From DATKEH01 sp035546355 (lineage in GTDB: Bacteria > Acidobacteriota > Thermoanaerobaculia > Multivoradales > JAIOJS01), in NCBI GenBank assembly GCA_035546355.1, contig DATKEH010000084.1:1-22752 (forward strand): a stretch of DNA of 22,752 bases, read 5' to 3'. Positions 14,113 through 22,752 of the stretch are shown piece after piece (within the stretch, counting starts at the first letter, position 1; every line of letters starts with the position of its first letter). The notes under the pieces were generated by a model, which was given only the letters and a program-made list of their open reading frames with translations, ran no database searches and was not told the DNA's origin. Both the position numbers and the translations under genes were made by a program.

Positions 14113-14132
14113 GGGTGGATCACGCCCTACCC
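14113..14132. promoter_or_regulatory. GGGTGG-N8-CTACCC inverted repeat between usp and aminotransferase genes
   Basis: An inverted repeat with one arm mismatch lies in the 224-base divergent gap, similar in form to the elements at 1407-1426, 5718-5761 and 17097-17115. No clear -10/-35 pair is seen in this gap. Confidence 0.2.
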
Positions 14133-14265
14133 CGGCGGATGGCCTGGAGTGGGGCTCGCAGCCGGCGGGTGCGCCGTGCTGCCGGCCGCTCCCACCCACC
14201 GGTGCGGGAAGCCCCCACCCGTCGGGGTCTGGCGTCGGCGGTCGCGGCTGCGCCACGGTGACGGC

Positions 14266-15735
14266 ATGGACAGCCCCACCACGGTGGCCCCGGCGGCCGC
14301 GGTGGCGCCGTCGCGACGACCCTCCACCGCGCGCGCCGGCGTCGCGGCAGGCGCCTGGGGCGGCCGGGCGGCGCTGCACCCGGAGCTCCTCGCCACCGCC
14401 GCGATCGATCGCCTGCGGGCTCTCGAGCTATCCCGCCTCGACGAGCAGGGGCAGGTGTACCTCGACTACACCGGCGGGGGCCTCCACGCCGCCTGCCAGG
14501 TGCGGAGGCACGCGGCGCTGCTGCTCGCCGAGGTGCTCGGCAACCCGCACTCGGCGAGCCCGTCGTCGCGGCGGGCGACCGACCTGGTGGAGCGGGCCAG
14601 GCGGCGCGTGCTCGAACACTTCCGCGCCTCGGCCGACGAGTACCTGGTGGTGTTCACCGCCAACGCCAGCCACGCGCTGAAGCTGGTCGGCGAGTCGTAC
14701 CCGTTCGGCCCCGGCGACGAGCTGCTGCTGACCTTCGACAACCACAACTCGGTCAACGGCATCCGCGAGTACGACCGGGTGCGCGGCGCGCGCACCACCT
14801 ACGTGCCTCTCGACCCGGAGATGCGGGTCGACGACGCGGTGCTGGAGCGGCATCTCGCGACCCCCTCCGCCGCGAGGCACCGGCTCTTCGCCTACCCGGC
14901 GCAGTCCAACTTCTCGGGCGTCCAGCATCCCCTCGAGTGGATCGAGCGGGCCCGGGGGCACGGCTGGGACGTGCTGGTCGATGCCGCCGCCTTCGTGCCC
15001 ACCAACCGGCTGGACCTGTCGCGCTGGCGCCCCGACTTCGTCGCCCTGTCGTTCTACAAGATGTTCGGCTATCCCACCGGCGTCGGGGCGCTGTTGGGAC
15101 GGCGCGAGGCCCTGGCGCGCCTGCACCGGCCCTGGTTCGCCGGCGGCACCATCGCGGTCGCCTCGGTGCAGGCCGACCGTCACGTGCCGGCGACCGGGGC
15201 GGCTGCCTTCGAGGACGGCACCGCCAGCTACGCGACCATCCCGGCGGTGGAGATCGGTCTCGACCTGCTCGAGTCGGTGGGGATCGAGACGGTGCAGCGG
15301 CGGGTGCGCTTCCTCACCGGCTGGCTGCTCGAGCGCCTGCTGGCGCTCGAGCACGGCAACGGGCGGCCGCTGGTGACGCTGTACGGCCCACCGGGGAGCG
15401 AACGGCGAGGGGGCACCCTGGCCCTCAACTTCCGCGATCGCCAGGGCCGCGTGGTCGACCATCGCCTGGTCGAGGAGCTCGCCGCCCGCCGCCGCATTTC
15501 GCTGCGCACCGGCTGCTTCTGCAACCCGGGTGCCGGGGAGGCGGCGCTGGGTCTGGTGCGCGAGGAGCTCGAGGCCTGCTTCTCGGGGGCCGACGGCGGC
15601 CTCACCTACGAGGAATTCCGCCGCTGCATCGAGGGCAAGGGGAGCGGCGCGGTGCGCGTCTCCTTCGGCCTGGGCAGCAACCTGGCGGACGCCGAGGCGT
15701 TCCTGGCGCTGGCCGAGAGCCTGCGGGAGGCGTGA
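14266..15735 (+). CDS. Class V aminotransferase, molybdenum cofactor sulfurase-like (PLP)
   Basis: The 489-residue protein aligns by eye with the N-terminal NifS-like domain of MOCOS-type sulfurases. Motifs in order are YLDYTGGGLHA, NPHSASPSSRRAT, DNHNSVNGIREYDR, PAQSNFSGVQHPL, VLVDAAAFVPTNRLDLS and SFYKMFGYPTGVG, in which K265 is the expected PLP Schiff-base lysine. GGT...SVQ and the sulfur-accepting loop ISLRTGCFCNPG (C417, C419) follow. No MOSC domain is attached. Known family chemistry is cysteine desulfuration with sulfur transfer to Mo cofactor or a related acceptor. Many bacterial members have unproven substrates. ATG 14266 has GGTGA 5 bases upstream. No molybdoenzyme is in the window, so the partner is unknown. 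Confidence 0.8.
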   Translation: MDSPTTVAPAAAVAPSRRPSTARAGVAAGAWGGRAALHPELLATAAIDRLRALELSRLDEQGQVYLDYTGGGLHAACQVRRHAALLLAEVLGNPHSASPSSRRATDLVERARRRVLEHFRASADEYLVVFTANASHALKLVGESYPFGPGDELLLTFDNHNSVNGIREYDRVRGARTTYVPLDPEMRVDDAVLERHLATPSAARHRLFAYPAQSNFSGVQHPLEWIERARGHGWDVLVDAAAFVPTNRLDLSRWRPDFVALSFYKMFGYPTGVGALLGRREALARLHRPWFAGGTIAVASVQADRHVPATGAAAFEDGTASYATIPAVEIGLDLLESVGIETVQRRVRFLTGWLLERLLALEHGNGRPLVTLYGPPGSERRGGTLALNFRDRQGRVVDHRLVEELAARRRISLRTGCFCNPGAGEAALGLVREELEACFSGADGGLTYEEFRRCIEGKGSGAVRVSFGLGSNLADAEAFLALAESLREA

Positions 15736-15739
15736 GGCC

Positions 15740-17023
15740 TCAGCTGGCGACCGCGGCCAGTCGCGGCATGGCCAGCCCGATCTGCGCCAGTAACTGGTCG
15801 AGCTCCTCACCGCCCGCCGGGATGCAGGGCAGCACGCGCTCCGCCTGCGAGCGCACCCAGGGGGTGGCCTCGGGGGTGGCGCGCGGCGGCCCGTCGAGCC
15901 CGAGGAGCGTCCTCCACTCCGCCTGCCGCTGGTCGGCCCAGTCGGCGAGTGTCTCGGGGGCGGCATCCTGCCGCAGCACCGCGGCGATCCGGTTCGCCAG
16001 CTCCACCCCCTCCCGCAGCCCGACGTTCATGCTGTGCACACCGGCCGGCGCCGCCAGGTGGGCGGCGTCGCCCAGCAGGAACGCCGGCCCGCTGGCGAAG
16101 CTCTCGGCGAGGCGCCGCTCGAAGCGCACCGCCGCCGACCACACCACCTCCTGGATACGGGCCGTGAACCAGGGCGCCCGCTCGGCGATCAGCTCGCTCA
16201 GCATCTGTTGCGAGACGTAGGGCAGCGTCTCGGAGCCGACCTGCACCTGCAGGCGGTCCTTGACCCGGGCCTCGGCGAACGCCTCCCACTCGAACAGCTC
16301 GAAGCTCCAGCGGAACCGCCCCTGGCCCATCGGCCACAACACGTTGGTGGTGGTGTCGAGCACGACCACCACCTCCCCCTCGTCGGGAGCGTCGGCGAGG
16401 AGCTCGAAGACCCCGCAGAGGAGCGGCTCGCCCACCGGGGCGAAGGGGACCCCGAGGAGGCGGCGCACGGTGGAGCGGTGGCCGTCGGCGCCGACCAGGA
16501 AGCGGGGCCGCACCTGGCGTACCCGTTCCACCACCCAGGCCGTCTCCGCGAAGGCGTAGCCGGTCGACTCCTTGGCCAGCCGCTCGACCTCGACCAGGGG
16601 CCGTTCGCCGCCGAGCTCGATGCCGGCGACCCGCCGGCTCCACTGCACGCGAACGCCGGTCTTGCGCAGCTCCTCCTCGAGCAGGCTCTCGAGCACGCGT
16701 TGCGGCACCACCAGCACGAAGGGGAAGTCGCCGCCGAGCGCGTCGACGTCGATCTCCGCCTGTCGTGCCTCGACGTTGCGCAGCGACAGCCGCTTGATGT
16801 GCTGGCCGCGGCGCGCCAGCGCCGTGCCGACCCCCAGCTCGGCGAGGAGGCGCAGCGAGCCCGGGTGCAGGGCCAGCGCGTAGCTCCGCCCCGCCGTTCG
16901 CCACTGCTCGTCGAGGATCTGCACGTCGATGCCGTGGCGGGCGAGGGCCAGCGCCGTCACCAGCCCGACCGGGCCGGCCCCGGTCACCAGCACCTCGGGG
17001 TTCTTGCGGGAGAAGATCGCCAT
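15740..17023 (-). CDS. PHBH-type FAD-dependent monooxygenase
   Basis: This 427-residue class A flavoprotein hydroxylase shows the three family fingerprints. They are the dinucleotide-binding GAGPVG (residues 15-20), the DG motif LVGADGHRSTVRR (D180, G181) and the GD motif FLLGDAAHLAAPAGVHSMNVG (G318, D319). Such enzymes use NAD(P)H and oxygen to hydroxylate aromatic or other small substrates; related proteins also oxidise polyketides or quinone precursors. The substrate cannot be read from the sequence. ATG 17023 has AAGGAGG 6 bases upstream. The stop lies only 4 bases from the convergent aminotransferase stop. An oxygen-using enzyme here suggests that the host is not strictly anaerobic, consistent with the HemY-type oxidase. 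Confidence 0.82.
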   Translation of the reverse strand: MAIFSRKNPEVLVTGAGPVGLVTALALARHGIDVQILDEQWRTAGRSYALALHPGSLRLLAELGVGTALARRGQHIKRLSLRNVEARQAEIDVDALGGDFPFVLVVPQRVLESLLEEELRKTGVRVQWSRRVAGIELGGERPLVEVERLAKESTGYAFAETAWVVERVRQVRPRFLVGADGHRSTVRRLLGVPFAPVGEPLLCGVFELLADAPDEGEVVVVLDTTTNVLWPMGQGRFRWSFELFEWEAFAEARVKDRLQVQVGSETLPYVSQQMLSELIAERAPWFTARIQEVVWSAAVRFERRLAESFASGPAFLLGDAAHLAAPAGVHSMNVGLREGVELANRIAAVLRQDAAPETLADWADQRQAEWRTLLGLDGPPRATPEATPWVRSQAERVLPCIPAGGEELDQLLAQIGLAMPRLAAVAS

Positions 17024-17096
17024 GGCCGCCTCCTTGCGAGAGTGGGGTCGCTTTCGCTATCTTCGCGACAACGGGTGCGGCTCACCACGCGCCCCG

Positions 17097-17115
17097 GGGT
17101 GGCGCCGGCCCCACC
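17097..17115. promoter_or_regulatory. GGGTGG-N8-CCACC inverted repeat upstream of the decaheme gene
   Basis: GGTGG and CCACC form 5-bp perfect arms in the divergent gap before the MtrA-like gene. The surrounding block (from GCCCC at 17091 to CGGCGCG around 17125) resembles the block at about 1399-1434 upstream of the CbcL-like gene. The copies lie about 130 bases before their respective start codons. This is a candidate shared regulatory site. Confidence 0.3.
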
Positions 17116-17159
17116 TTTCGGCGCGGGTTGGCGAGCGGCCGCAACTACCCCGCGGAGCG

Positions 17160-17189
17160 TTGCCCGCCAGCCGCTACGCTCCCTAGAGT
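17160..17189 (+). promoter_or_regulatory. Possible sigma70-type promoter of the MtrA/MtrB-like operon
   Basis: TTGCCC (17160-17165) and TAGAGT (17184-17189) are separated by 18 bases, each matching four of six consensus positions. Transcription would begin near 17196, about 30 bases before the start codon. This is a weak match. Confidence 0.22.
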
Positions 17190-17226
17190 GCGAACAGACG
17201 CTGGCGAGAAGGGGAAGGAGGGGCGC

Positions 17227-18213
17227 ATGAGACGAGGGAGCCTTCAGGTGCTGATCCTGGCGGGAGGGGTGCTGCTCGCCTTCTCGCCGCTCTCCTCCCA
17301 TCGGCCCGCCGCCGGAGGGCCGGTGGCGGCGCAGGGCGAGACCGCTCCCGCAGCGGAGCCCGAGGTCGCCGCGGCGCATGTCGCGGCGCCGGGCGCCACC
17401 TACGTCGGCAGCGAGACCTGCCTGGGGTGCCACGACACCCTGGACGCGACGCTGGCCCGCACCCCCCATGGGTCGCGGCACTTCCTGGAGATCGGGGTCC
17501 ACGGTTGCGAGACCTGCCACGGGCCGGGCAGCGTGCACGTGGAGGACCCCGACGTCGAGGCCCACCAACCGTCGCTCGAGCGCCTCTCTGCGCAGCAGCA
17601 GACCGCCGTCTGCCGCAGCTGCCACGACGGGCGCGAGCAGTTCTTCTGGGAGGGCAGCAAGCACGCCAGGCGCGACCTCTCCTGCCTGACCTGCCACTCC
17701 ATCCATAGCGCCCAGTCCAACGACGGGCAGCTGCGGCTCGCCTCCGACGTCGAGCAGTGCGCCACCTGCCACAAGGACGTGCGGGCCGAGACCTGGAAGA
17801 GCTCGCACCACCCGATCCGCGAGGGCAAGATCACCTGCGCCGACTGCCACAACCCGCACGGCGGCCCGGCGGAGAAGATGGTGCGGGCGGATTCGGTCAA
17901 CGATCTCTGCTACTCCTGCCACACCGAGAAGCGCGGCCCGTTCCTCTGGGAGCACGCACCGGTGCGCGAGAGCTGCCTGACCTGCCACACGCCGCACGGC
18001 AGCAACCACGCCAAGCTGCAACGCGTCGCCGTGCCCTACCTGTGCCAGCAGTGCCACGCCAACACGCGGCACCCCAGCACGCTCTACGACGCCCGCAACC
18101 TGCCGACCGAAGGGCCGACGGCGAGCAACCGGCTGGTGGAGCGCGGCTGCGTCAACTGCCACTCCGCCGTACACGGCAGCAACCACCCGTCGAGCCCCTA
18201 CCTGGCGCACTGA
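17227..18213 (+). CDS. mtrA: MtrA/DmsE-family decaheme cytochrome c
   Basis: The 328-residue protein has an N-terminal signal (hydrophobic core about residues 7-20, cleavage perhaps near VAAQG) and a 20-30 residue Ala/Pro/Glu-rich linker. Ten CXXCH motifs follow, from residue 65 to 312. Length and count match MtrA, MtoA and DmsE, elongated decaheme wires that sit inside an MtrB barrel and carry electrons across the outer membrane. The typical YVGSETCLGCH start, H...CHGPG region and CLTCHTPHGSNH are visible. ATG 17227 has AAGGAGG (17215-17221) 5 bases upstream. The MtrB-like gene follows after 10 bases. Direction of electron flow (metal reduction or iron oxidation) cannot be told from sequence. 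Confidence 0.88.
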   Translation: MRRGSLQVLILAGGVLLAFSPLSSHRPAAGGPVAAQGETAPAAEPEVAAAHVAAPGATYVGSETCLGCHDTLDATLARTPHGSRHFLEIGVHGCETCHGPGSVHVEDPDVEAHQPSLERLSAQQQTAVCRSCHDGREQFFWEGSKHARRDLSCLTCHSIHSAQSNDGQLRLASDVEQCATCHKDVRAETWKSSHHPIREGKITCADCHNPHGGPAEKMVRADSVNDLCYSCHTEKRGPFLWEHAPVRESCLTCHTPHGSNHAKLQRVAVPYLCQQCHANTRHPSTLYDARNLPTEGPTASNRLVERGCVNCHSAVHGSNHPSSPYLAH

Positions 18214-18223
18214 GGAGGGCACC

Positions 18224-20533
18224 ATGGCTGAGAACCGCAAGCACGCGATCTTCGCTCCGGCTCTGTTGCTGCTCGGCGGGCTGCTGCTGTCGCCCGCGGC
18301 CGGCGCCCAGGGAATGGTGTTCCACCTCGACCCCCTCGTCCTCGAGATCCTCGAGACCGACGTCGACAGCGAGCTCGACACCTTCCAGTTCCGCGACAAC
18401 CCGAGCCGCGTCGAGTCAGCGAAGTTCTCCGAGTACCGCGACCTCAAGAGCGGCTTCCGCCTGCGCGAGCTGCACCTCTGGGGCGAAGACCCGGACGGCG
18501 ATCGCTACTTCGATTTCCGCGGCGAGAACGTCGGCCGCCAGGACGCGCGCCTCGGGCTGCAGTACGGCACCTGGGGCGGCTGGTCGCTCGACGTCGACTA
18601 CAACAAGATCGTCCACCGCTTCGGCAATCGCGCGTTGTTCCTGTGGAACATCACCGGGCCGGGGCGCTTCGAGATCCCCGACCCGGTGCAGGCGCAGATC
18701 CAGGGGGCGATCGAGCAGCAGCGGGCGATCAGCCCCGGGAGCGTCAACTACGCTTTCCTGCTCGGCCTGTTGACGCCCTACCTCGACGCCGCCAACACCC
18801 TCGACATCGGCCTGCGGCGCGACCGCACCGACGTCGGGCTCGATCTCGGCACCCTCGGAGGCCTCGGCTGGCGCCTCGAGCTGCAGCACGAGAACCGCAA
18901 CGGGCTGCGCCCCTACGGCGGCTCCTTCGGCTTCGGCAACGCGCCGGAGATCGTCGAGCCGATCGACTACGACACCTCCTCGGCGGAGCTGCGCGGCGAG
19001 TGGAGTGCCAAGCGGGCGGGCCTGCAGTTCGGCTACCGCTACTCGCAGTTCGAGAACAACATCTCGACGCTGATCTGGGACAACCCCTTCCGCGCCACCG
19101 ACAGCACCGATCCCATCGCCTACACCGCGCCCGGGGGCGGCTCCATCGGCGGCGCCGCCATGGGCTTCGCCGACCTCGCCCCGGACAACCATGCGAACCT
19201 CGCCTTCGTCAACGGCCGTGCCCGTTTCGCCGGCAACTGGCACGCCACCGGGCGCGCCAGCTACCAGGTGCTGACCCAGGACGACCCGCTGCTGCCCTAC
19301 ACCCTCAACTCGGCGATCGTCGGCGTGGACTTCGACGGCTCCCCCTTCGACCCCACCGACCCGGCGAACCTGCCGGCGCGCAACGCCGACAACGAGGTCA
19401 CCGTGCTCAACCTGGCGGCCGACGTCGGGACCACCTTCGCCGACCGCTTCGACCTCGACTTCCGCTACCGCTACTACGACTACGACAACGACTCGCGGCG
19501 CATCGCCTTCCCCGGCTACGTGCGCTTCCACGGCGTGTGGGAGGAGATCGGTCGCATCAGCGTGCCGTATGCCTACAGGCGCGAAAGCGCGGCCGTCGAG
19601 CTCGGCTGGGAGATCAACCCCACCAGCGACCTCGAGCTGGCGTACGAGCTGCGCAGCTGGGACCGCGAATTCCGCGAGACCGAGGGTACCGACGAGGATG
19701 CCGTGCGCCTCACCTTCGACACTCGCGCCATCCCCAACCTGACCTTGCGTACCAGCTACGAGATCGGCGACCGCAGCATCGACGGCAGCTACCGCACGGC
19801 GGCGCAGGAGGAGAGCTTCCTGGCGCACGGCGAGCCCAACAACCATCCGGGCATGCGCAAGTTCCTGCAGGCGGCGCGCGAGTACCACCTGTGGAACGTG
19901 ATGGCCATGTACCTGATCGGCGACTCGATGAGCTTGACGGTGACCGCCCAGGGCCGTGACGAGGAGTACGACCGGAGCCAGTTCGGGCTGCGCGACGCCG
20001 AGGAGCTCAACTACGGGATCGACCTCGGCCGGGCGCTGCGCCCCGGAATGCACGTCAACGTCTTCGCCAACCGCGAGGAGATCGACTATCGCCTGCTGTC
20101 CCGGCAATCAGGGGCGACGCCCTCGACCGACCCCCGCAACGACTGGAGCGGCGACTTCGAGGACGTGACCGACACCGTGGGCCTCGGCTTCACCTGCGAC
20201 GGCTGCGGCCGCTGGGAGCTCCAGGTGCAGGGGCGCTGGTCGCAGACCGAGGGCGATCTCGACCTCTTCTCGCCGCCGGGGGGCACGCCGGACCTCGCCT
20301 TCGACATCCCCAACTACGACGACGTCGAGCTGCTGCAGCTCGACGCCCGCCTCGACTACCGGATCTCCGAGCGGGTGAGCGCCGGCGTGTGGTGGCTGTG
20401 GGAGGACTACGACATCGACAGCTTCCTGACCCGCGGCCTGGTCCCCTACCTGCCGGCGGCGCCGCTGCTCGACCTGGTCAACGGCGGGTACGAGGCGCAC
20501 GTCGTCGGCCTCAACATGAAGTTCCGGCTGTAG
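18224..20533 (+). CDS. mtrB: MtrB/PioB-family outer-membrane beta-barrel
   Basis: The 769-residue protein has a clear signal peptide (MAENRKHAIFAPALLLLGG..., cleaved near AGA-Q, residue 28-29). The rest is dominated by alternating polar and hydrophobic strands rich in aromatic and Asp/Arg residues, with repeated patterns such as LDFRYRYYDYDNDSRR and LELAYELRSWDREFRE, as expected for the 26-28 strand MtrB barrel. The C-terminal strand ends AHVVGLNMKFRL. Known role: a sheath that holds the decaheme cytochrome in the outer membrane. Shewanella MtrB has an N-terminal CXXC; here the only CXXC seen is late (C658-C661). ATG 18224 follows GGAGGG. No MtrC/OmcA-type surface cytochrome follows within the window. 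Confidence 0.87.
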   Translation: MAENRKHAIFAPALLLLGGLLLSPAAGAQGMVFHLDPLVLEILETDVDSELDTFQFRDNPSRVESAKFSEYRDLKSGFRLRELHLWGEDPDGDRYFDFRGENVGRQDARLGLQYGTWGGWSLDVDYNKIVHRFGNRALFLWNITGPGRFEIPDPVQAQIQGAIEQQRAISPGSVNYAFLLGLLTPYLDAANTLDIGLRRDRTDVGLDLGTLGGLGWRLELQHENRNGLRPYGGSFGFGNAPEIVEPIDYDTSSAELRGEWSAKRAGLQFGYRYSQFENNISTLIWDNPFRATDSTDPIAYTAPGGGSIGGAAMGFADLAPDNHANLAFVNGRARFAGNWHATGRASYQVLTQDDPLLPYTLNSAIVGVDFDGSPFDPTDPANLPARNADNEVTVLNLAADVGTTFADRFDLDFRYRYYDYDNDSRRIAFPGYVRFHGVWEEIGRISVPYAYRRESAAVELGWEINPTSDLELAYELRSWDREFRETEGTDEDAVRLTFDTRAIPNLTLRTSYEIGDRSIDGSYRTAAQEESFLAHGEPNNHPGMRKFLQAAREYHLWNVMAMYLIGDSMSLTVTAQGRDEEYDRSQFGLRDAEELNYGIDLGRALRPGMHVNVFANREEIDYRLLSRQSGATPSTDPRNDWSGDFEDVTDTVGLGFTCDGCGRWELQVQGRWSQTEGDLDLFSPPGGTPDLAFDIPNYDDVELLQLDARLDYRISERVSAGVWWLWEDYDIDSFLTRGLVPYLPAAPLLDLVNGGYEAHVVGLNMKFRL

Positions 20534-21629
<1,096 letters not shown>

Positions 21630-21643
21630 CGCCGGGGGTGGAT

Positions 21644-22752
21644 TCAGAAGAGCAGGCCGACCTCGATCAGGGTGGCGTTGCGGCCTTCCTGGACTCGCTG
21701 CTCGACCGTCGCCGTCAGCCGCTGGTACTTGCGGGCCCAATGCCAGACGAAGTAGGGCAGCAGGGCCGGCTCGGCGCCGTCCGCCGCCTGGTCTTCCAGC
21801 CTCAGGCCGAGGCCCCAGCGACCCCCCGGCAGGTACTCGCCCTCGACCGACCATCGGCCGCGCGTGGTGCCGCGCTGCGCGGCGACGCCGGCCATGATCG
21901 CGCCGTGCAAGGGCCCGCGCGCGAGGGTGCCGATGGCGTGGCCGAGGTAGCGGTCCGCGTCGTCGTAGAAGACGTGGGCGCCGACGGACGTCAGCCCATG
22001 GCGGAGGAACGACTCGACGAAGATCCCCTTCGCCTCCAGCTCGATCTCGTGGCTCGCCTCGAGCTTCGCCTCGGAGGTCAGCGGGATCGAGATCTCGCCG
22101 GGCACCGCCAGCGTCGCCGCGGTCGTCCAGCGCCAGTCGCCGGCGAGCGAGCGGTTCCAGCCGAGGAGCAAGCCCGGGGAGCGCCCGGCGGCCGAGAAGC
22201 CGCGCAGGGAGCGCTCGCGGGCCGTGCCGTCGCCGACTCCGGCCAGGCCGGAGCTCGGTACCAGCGGCTCGCTGAGCCAGAGCCGGCGCGACACGTCGAT
22301 CTGCGCCAGCGGCCTGAACTGGCCGACCTTGAGCTCCCACTCCTCACCCAGCGCGGCGCTGACGAACAGGTCCTCGAAACGCCCCGCGCGGTCGCGCAGC
22401 GTGCCGTCGCCCCGCGTCTCCTGGCTGACGACGCGCCACTCGACGAAGTAGCTCAGCCAGGAGGCGCCCAGCTTGCCGCCGGAGATTAGCTCGACGCGGT
22501 TGAAGAAGGGGCCGACCTCGTCGCGGCCCTGGGTCGTCGGCCGCGACTCGCCGCGGCCGGAGACCCACACCGCGAGCGGATGGGTGGCCACCGGCTCGAG
22601 CGGCGCCTCGTAGCCGCTGGCGAGGAACTGCTCGCCGAAGGCGTTGAGCTTCGGCGGCAGGACGTGGCACTGACCGCAGCCGACCGCGTAGCGCCGCGCG
22701 AACTGCGGCGTGGCCTCGGCGGCGGCGGCGGCGAGCAGGCCGGCGAGGGCGA
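21644..22752 (-). CDS. Outer-membrane cytochrome-porin candidate, Cyc2-like (partial, N-terminus off the window)
   Basis: The open frame runs from beyond the right edge to a stop at 21644, giving 369 residues here. The visible N-terminus is the end of a signal peptide (Ala-rich, cleavage near AEA-T). One heme motif follows (CGQCH) in the context RRYAVGCGQCHVLPPKLNAFGEQFLASGY. The rest is a beta-rich, membrane-barrel-like chain (many alternating strands, such as SWLSYFVEWRVV and WELKVGQFRPL) that ends VGLLF with the terminal Phe typical of barrels. Cyc2 iron oxidases have this architecture: one N-terminal c-heme plugged into a porin. Other heme-tagged porins of unknown role also exist, so Cyc2 function is only suggested. 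It converges on the citrate synthase remnant with a 14-base gap. Confidence 0.6.
   Translation of the reverse strand, partial: ALAGLLAAAAAEATPQFARRYAVGCGQCHVLPPKLNAFGEQFLASGYEAPLEPVATHPLAVWVSGRGESRPTTQGRDEVGPFFNRVELISGGKLGASWLSYFVEWRVVSQETRGDGTLRDRAGRFEDLFVSAALGEEWELKVGQFRPLAQIDVSRRLWLSEPLVPSSGLAGVGDGTARERSLRGFSAAGRSPGLLLGWNRSLAGDWRWTTAATLAVPGEISIPLTSEAKLEASHEIELEAKGIFVESFLRHGLTSVGAHVFYDDADRYLGHAIGTLARGPLHGAIMAGVAAQRGTTRGRWSVEGEYLPGGRWGLGLRLEDQAADGAEPALLPYFVWHWARKYQRLTATVEQRVQEGRNATLIEVGLLF

Noticed and set aside
11469..14123. Very long minus-strand open frame (884 codons) opposite the 11-heme cytochrome and through the usp region
   Set aside because: It is a GC-rich shadow: composition is low-complexity Arg/Ala/Gly/His, it has no family motifs, and it overlaps genes with clear heme and Usp signatures.

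Overview
This 22.75 kb window is GC-rich throughout and looks like chromosome of a diderm (Gram-negative) bacterium that respires through multiheme cytochromes. The diderm inference rests on three products: an MtrB-type outer-membrane barrel, a CcmD/CcmE cytochrome c maturation pair, and a second barrel fused to a heme-binding motif. The gene set resembles metal- or electrode-respiring (or iron-oxidising) bacteria. I cannot assign a phylum; Acidobacteriota- or Desulfobacterota-like lineages are plausible guesses only.

Layout, left to right. (1) 1-327: truncated marR-type regulator (-) with an inverted repeat in its upstream region, divergent from a SAM methyltransferase (+, 572-1375). (2) 1530-3485: an 11-heme cytochrome c fused to a six-helix cytochrome b (CbcL-like, +). 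It converges, across a cluster of dispersed hairpin repeats, on a seven-heme NapC/NirT protein (ImcH-like, -, 3607-5127), which is preceded by a monoheme cytochrome c (-, 5262-5648). (3) 5820-7175: FAD-dependent HemY-type porphyrinogen oxidase (+), converging across another copy of the hairpin repeat on ccmE and ccmD plus a large polytopic membrane protein (-, 7252-9561). (4) 9767-13115: three overlapping genes (+) for a Rieske protein, a one-piece cytochrome b with b6-type histidine spacing, and an 11-heme cytochrome in the place of cytochrome c1/f. (5) 13136-17023: tandem universal stress protein (-), MOCOS-like class V aminotransferase (+) and PHBH-type FAD monooxygenase (-), with no obvious link to electron transfer. 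(6) 17227-20533: decaheme MtrA/DmsE-type cytochrome and MtrB/PioB-type barrel (+). They are followed at once by a broken citrate synthase (5' truncation, frameshift and internal deletion). At the right edge is a partial gene (-) for an outer-membrane barrel with an N-terminal CXXCH motif, a cytochrome-porin candidate resembling Cyc2.

Taken together, the window encodes three different inner-membrane quinone/periplasm modules (CbcL-like, ImcH-like, Rieske/b/multiheme) and two different outer-membrane exits or entries (MtrAB-like and cytochrome-porin), plus parts of heme synthesis and cytochrome c maturation. I count 41 c-type heme motifs: 11+7+1+11+10+1. The co-location of these modules, which in the best-known model organism (Geobacter) serve different redox potentials, is the main point of interest. 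No tRNA, rRNA, CRISPR array, transposase or integrase was seen. No gap between genes exceeds 300 bases.
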